From Dillenia suffruticosa (lineage: Eukaryota; Streptophyta; Magnoliopsida; Dilleniales; Dilleniaceae): a stretch of DNA of 64,000 nt. The translations under genes and the position numbers were made by a program. Positions within the stretch are counted from its first letter, which is position 1; every line of letters starts with the position of its first letter. The notes under the pieces are model-generated. The model ran no database searches. It had not been told where the DNA came from and was given only the letters and a program-made list of their open reading frames with translations. The stretch spans positions 8,330,001 to 8,394,000 of the forward strand of contig JAVTVX010000017.1 in NCBI GenBank assembly GCA_033439265.1. Direction: 5' to 3'. Positions 58,261 through 64,000 of the stretch are shown here, one piece after another.

Positions 58261-61200
58261 AGATATGAAAAGATGGAGAAGAAAGTGTTTGTGGGGGGCT
58301 GTGATTATGATTATGATCATGACAATGCTGATGAAGAAGATGGATAAGGAGTTGTACTTAAGCTCTTAATCACCCTTTTTTTCTTTGAGCTACAAGATTT
58401 TATTCCATGTAAATAGAGTTCTATATATTATGGTAAAACATAAATATAGAAACAACTTCATTGAGAGAACAATTCTCCCCTTCCATATATTTAAACAAAA
58501 TCTATTGTATTTGTTCTTAACTTTTGATTTTCTTGTTTTCAGTTCTCTAAATTTCCTTTCCCCCTTTTGATATTTATTGGCTTCCAGTAGTTTGCTTTCT
58601 ATGTGAAAAGGATATACTTTACACATATTTAGTGGGTTTAATTCACTAATTTTCTTCCTAAAATTGAAATATACAATAAATAAAGTATTGAGAAAGAGGT
58701 ACTGTTTCAACCAAAAAAAAAAAAAAAAAAGGAAAGAAAGAGGTACTATTGGTCTTACAAGGGTGTTGTTTTTGCTTTACTATATCCACTCAAGGAATCG
58801 ACATCAGCTCTTTTTCGGTGGAGTTGTGTTGGCACACAAACAATGTTGGCCTCATTTTTCTTGTACTATAATCCTTTGCTGCAAAACTTTTATTTTCATT
58901 TTTGAAATATTTTCCATCCGCGAGAATCGTTAGGTTTCATAGTCGATGTTTGTTGACATTTTTGATTTATCACGTGACTAGGATAATAATTATGTTAGAG
59001 TAATGCTTGTTACCTCGAAAAATGAAAAGAAAATGCTAATTGTATGTTTAGTTCTCCTCCTATAAATAATTTTATGGGACATCAAATCATAAAATTATAT
59101 AAAAAAAAAATATTATCATGGAATCTATTTTCTTGAACTATATAATGTGTCTACTCTCCTCAACTCGTACAATAACGTGCTAGTCAATTTAATTTTGGTA
59201 TAATCTAAACAATTTTTTATTAATTAAGTTAATTAAGGCCTGAGGTCAGATATACTTCGTTTTAAAACAAATGCAAAGTAGAATATTCTTAAGTCAAGAT
59301 TTGGGTTTTAAAAATAACTTTACATGTTGACGCATTGGAGGATTTTGTGGCTAGATTTGAGGATTCAGCACCCCCTTGGAAAGAAAAGTTAAAGTATAAG
59401 TTGTCTTAAGGGGAAAAATGGCAAAGGCCTTAGTACCATTGATTGGACACACTCAATGGCAACTACCATAAATAGGCCATCATTCATTAACTATAAACCT
59501 TTCTTCAAGTTTTCGATGTGCAACCCACTGAACCATACAAAACGTTGTCATTACTTTTTTTTTTTTTCTTAAACAAAAAAAAAAAGGAAAGAAAGAAAAA
59601 AATGAGGTAAGAAAATAATAAGCTTGTGATTCGCACACGCCAATTAGCCATTAACTACTTTTCCTTCTAGCAAATCACAGGCCACAGTCCATCCATAATT
59701 ATTAGTGGGGGTTGTTTAATTGTTAATTGCGTTTTGGAAATCTTGTATGTTATAGGGCAGAGCCAGACCGATGAGAGTGGGGGTGTGCTCTTTGTAGCCT
59801 CCTCGCTAGTAAATAAGGACATGGGGCTTCTTATACTAATAAAACTTGGGAGTTGCATGTTTTCTTTAATATCTTCATTGTCTCCCATTAAATTCATTTA
59901 TTGAATCATTTTGTTTGGATGGAGTAAAATGGGTACATCCCTTCTCAACCGCAAATATGAGAGAACAAATTGATTTAAAATTTCGATTAGTATTAAAAAG
60001 ATAAAAAGAAAAAAATCATAGGCTAATTGACCAAATTTTAACTATTAGTATCAGTAAATATGTAAATAATTTAATTAAGATTCGTTCGATAATTGTTGAT
60101 ATAGATTATTACATAAAATTTGTTTCATAATTTATTTCATCTATCTAACATTATTTTACATTATTTTCACCAAATAAATTTGTTTACTTAATTAATTTCT
60201 TAGTCCACAACAAAAATTATAGAAAATTTACCGATTTTACTTCTAATTAAAAATAAATATTTCATTAAAACAACAAATCTATGCTTCCCAAAATGTTATG
60301 GTGAAATTAGCTAGGTGGAGTTGATAAATGTTTCGTACTAATATCAATTTTCACACTATTTCTATTTTATATCGAACATTTAATACAATAAAAGATGAGA
60401 GTAGACAGTAGTTGAGATGGTAAGCCAAGGCATTTTGCTGTGATTATGGAATGCCGAGTTAATTTCAACTTCTACTAATTGTATCCCTTTTATTTTGCAA
60501 AATAAAGTACAGCATGGGGAAATGAAGGAAGCGTAAAAAATGGGATAAGAAAAAAATTGTCAACTTATATTTTTACATGCAGTTTTACACTCTCGTGTCT
60601 CGCCTAGTCGGCAGTAGTAGATAAACTTGATTTTTTTTCCTTTTTTTTTTTTTCCTAGTTGTATATACTTGGCCTATTGTATTGGAAAGAAAAGACATAC
60701 AATGCTGTTCTTGGTACTAATATCTATGCATAACCATCTTGCATATTTAATTGGACGTGATGGGCAAAAATTATACCACAAATCCAATATTGCACTGTTG
60801 TGGATCTTTTTGAATTAGGAAAATAACTCAACAGAGGCGGGTTGAAATGATCAAAACTTTGTTAATTCTTTTTTAGCATCGAGAACAATGGCAGAGCTAG
60901 GACCGAGAATCGGAACTGCAAAAAATTAAAAGAGAGTATGTAGGTCCGGCACTGCTCGAGAGGTGATGAAAAGCAAGTATTGCATAAGAGAGTATGTGTA
61001 ACATCATACGATGGATTGCTTCTGATGCAAGAACGAGGTAACTTATTGTATACGAGATGAAATATGATCGATCGTATATGGGAGAAATTGAGGAGCAATT
61101 GATGCCATTTAGGAGGGTACATACGTAGCAATTTGCAAGTGTGTCTGTTAGGGAATAATGGTGGTCCAAACCCTGCCAGAGAATAATCTGGTTTTTGCAA

Positions 61201-62107
61201 TGATGGTTGGATCTTAATCTGTCTTACCTCAACGCCTTGGCTTTTCATGTGGATACAGACCATCCACGAATTTTCCTATTGAAAAGCCTAATTTATCATC
61301 TTTCACTCTCCTTTTTTTTTGTCTTCGAGTGCGTTCTTAATTCATTCTTCTCCTAAAAATTTGTGTAGGAGTTTTTGGGGCCTTTGCTTTCAATGTTGAT
61401 GAAGAGTAAAAAATATGGGATTAGGAGTACGACCGACAAAGATCTATTTATTTAGTAAAAGATTGAAAATGATTATCTTTTGTTCTTTGTTCTATCCTTA
61501 CTCAAAAGGAAAAGATGGGGATTGGGGAATAGAACCCTAACTGATTAGTTGAAGAAAACACGAGGAACCCTTTACGACCGGTGCGAGCTAGATAACCTGC
61601 CCCTCCACCTAAAAATTAGCCAAGAAATCTGATCCCTTTACGCCCTATGTAGGGTCAGATGGTGCCTAAGTTCTAGGGTCATACTTCTAGAACCATTACT
61701 CTCAAAATCGTCGATTTTTTAAACGTTCCTTCTCTATTCCTGATTTAAAGGGTTCAGAACCATCTATTAAAAAGGCCAATTTTGATTTCAATTTTAATTT
61801 TAGAATCAAAATTATACATGATTAAAAACAAAAAAGGAAGGTTTTGAACTTAATCTTAGTTTTCAAAACTCAAGCCGCCGTTGTGTCCTCATTGGATATA
61901 GAAAAATCAAAACTTACATACTTAGCTTACCATTTTACCCTTTAACTGAATGGCTGAATTCATGCCCTCTCTCCTGCACCAGTACTGGTTGTTGCTTCGT
62001 ATTCAAAAAATTTGAAATAACTTAATCGAATGTTTTCTTGTTATCAATACTCCGTTGAGTGGTAAGCACATGTACACACCTTTAAATTTGCCCATGTCAA
62101 ATTAGAG
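58261..62107. other. Gene-free region
   Basis: Probable end of the VQ 3' UTR to about 58400, then AT-rich sequence with A-runs (58712-58729) and T-runs. Short frames on both strands match no family. Confidence 0.4.
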
Positions 62108-62306
62108 ATTATTTTTTTTTTTTTTTGGTTTTATACCTACTTATATTTAGAATTATATTCCAATTAATCCGATTTGAAACCTATAGTACCTATTTAAGAA
62201 GACTACCTTACGACATAATTTTTTCTATATTCAAATCGCGAGTCAATATAAGAAACTTGATTAAAAGATTTAGTACAATATCCTATTAGACCAACTGTCT
62301 ATTAAT
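62108..62306 (-). mobile_element. tRNA-derived SINE with target-site duplication
   Basis: Minus-strand head GTTGGTCTAATAGGATATTG (box A-like), then GACTCGCGATTTGAATATAG (box B-like), body with CAAATCGGATTAATTGGAAT, A-tail (T-run at 62113-62126). AAATTAGAG flanks it at 62099-62107 and 62307-62315. Confidence 0.7.
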
Positions 62307-63326
62307 AAATTAGAGCATCATGGGTCTAAGATTAAACCAACAACACAATTTGATTGTTCAACCATACCCGTGTTTGCCGAAACAACCAAAATTTCATTTG
62401 TAATTAATTATAAAATTACAAATTGATATTTATGATTTTTTCACAGACGCAAAGTGTTGAACGTTTTTTCATCTACATCACCAACCTTAAAAACTAATCA
62501 TTACATATGAATCAAGTTCAGAAACGCTGGATCACTATTCTAATTTTTGTAATATTATATAACTTTAGTTAAATATTTACATGTGCCATCCGAGATGATA
62601 CATTAAAAGATTGAAATCACATACAGCTTACCATATTTAGTAAATCATTCTAATATTTTCTTTCTAAAATTATAATTTATCAATGTTTAATTTTTTTAAA
62701 AAATAAAAACCAATTTAAACCAGCAGTTTTTCATTTTTTAAATGAGAAATCAGAATCGGACTTTATAGACACAATGAATAATTTTTTAAACCGTTGATCG
62801 CAAACTATGGGCGTGTCTCGGCCATCTTTTGAGTCTACCAGTCGTAGACCCAAATTTTATTCTCTAATACTTGCTAAAAGTGTGGCCTCCCTCATTTGTG
62901 CTCAGGGCTACTAGGTAAACCTCTTTTAGCTTCTAGACCAGTATAATTTGGTCCATCTCTAAATCAAAACCATTAGTGTTATAGTCCGATAACCTTCATG
63001 ATTCTACAATCGTAATTAAAAAAAAAAAAAAAATCTGAAAAACATTTGGAAGGGTTGAATCCAAAATCGAACCGAACCAGTAGTTCCATAAAAAAAGGAG
63101 GGGTATTATTCTTAGTAAATCTTATCACGTGAATTTCATCTGCCTTAGTGTTCGAAATTAGTGATTTGTTATTATGAGAAAATCGTTTAAAAAATTTACA
63201 ATATAAGTTTATTTCTGTAATTACCATATTTAGTGTACATGATCGCCCGAAAAGACTTTAAAAAAAAGTTAAGTAAGAGATTAAACTTTAAATACCGATT
63301 GTCTAAGTAAGAAAGAAAAGTTAAGG
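62307..63326. other. Intergenic sequence
   Basis: AT-rich; no gene or repeat is recognised. Confidence 0.4.
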
Positions 63327-63422
63327 TTTTTTTTTTTTTTTTTTTTAATATTAATTATAGAGGTGAAATTTGAACTCAAAAGCATCTTCAATCTCTGTGA
63401 GGGCCACAACCACGTGTTCATT
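63327..63422 (-). mobile_element. SINE-like fragment
   Basis: Minus-strand ACGTGGTTGTGGCCCTCAC (box A-like), then TTTTGAGTTCAAATTTCACC (box B-like), ending in a long A-tail (T-run at 63327-63348). Short and partial. Confidence 0.45.
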
Positions 63423-64000
63423 CTTATTGCTTTAATTCTCTATCCCTCTATGTAATTTATCTAATTAAATAAATAAAGCCCATCTTTATCCGAAACTACT
63501 GAAACTACTCAAATAAATGATTTAAATTATTAACCACCTGGGACCCAATTGCAACCTAATAGATAATAAATGAGTAATAAATTGGTGATACAAAATATTA
63601 TTATTATTCTCTTATCTAAAATTTAAATTTAAATTTTAAAAATAAATAAACAAATATCAAAAATATCTTCTTATTTAAAATTTTGAATTTAAATAAAAAA
63701 AAAAAAAAAAGGAAGACGGACTCCTAAATTTAGTCATATAACTTTTTGAATCTGATTATCTGTTATCAGTGTCAAATAATAATAAAAAAAAAAACACTAA
63801 ACATATGTCTTATCATTTCAGTCCGCTCCGACCCCGACTCATTTTCAAATTTAATTATTACCTATAAACATTAGGTGGGCGCAAAATACGGTGCTCTTTT
63901 TCACAAGGGTGGTTTCGTCTTTTTAGTGAGAACCACGGCGAGAGAAAACTGCGGCACATGTTGAATGCCACAGCAGTATCAAAGCTTTCGATATGTGAGC
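63423..64000. other. Window end, no gene recognised
   Basis: AT-rich sequence; the final 150 bases are less AT-rich and may approach another gene, but nothing can be called. Confidence 0.35.

Overview
The window looks like nuclear DNA of a flowering plant, most likely a woody eudicot. It is strongly AT-rich. Genes are few and widely spaced, with plant-specific families (NDR1/HIN1-like, AUF-type F-box, TTL, VQ, protamine-P1-like). Long intergenic stretches hold tRNA-type SINEs, MITE-like TIR elements and decayed LTR retrotransposons. The species cannot be named from the sequence alone.

Layout. Positions 1-14692 form one very AT-rich repeat array. It is built from diverged head-to-tail copies of a unit of about 1.1-1.2 kb, separated by minisatellites whose core is a hairpin (GTTCTGC / GCAGAAC arms). 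The array ends at a textbook Helitron 3' terminus: a GC-rich hairpin, a short spacer, then CTAG followed by T. It also carries two non-repeat islands, one of which reads like a captured gene fragment. From 14998 ordinary gene-bearing sequence begins: an NHL13-like membrane protein (minus, 14998-15801), an AUF-like F-box protein (plus, 18438-19400), two consecutive exons of an unrecognised gene (minus, 22796-23799), a protamine-P1-family protein of unknown function (plus, 30782-31837) just behind a TRIM element, and a seven-exon TTL scaffold gene (minus, 35003-37737). From 38 to 56 kb lies gene-poor DNA with SINEs, a hAT-like MITE, a Ty1/copia fossil, a possible LINE scrap, a TIR element with a SINE-like insertion, and a shortened Ty3/gypsy element with both LTRs. 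A VQ-motif gene (plus, 56807-58135) follows, preceded by a chain of short upstream ORFs and followed by long G-runs. No gene is recognised from 58.3 kb to the end.

The genes do not form an operon or an obvious pathway. Several belong to families linked to signalling and stress (NHL, AUF, TTL, VQ), but this is ordinary plant gene order rather than evidence of joint function. The most unusual part is the hairpin-minisatellite array at 1-14692. Its hairpin arms carry paired, compensating changes, and it looks like a non-autonomous Helitron-derived locus amplified in tandem.
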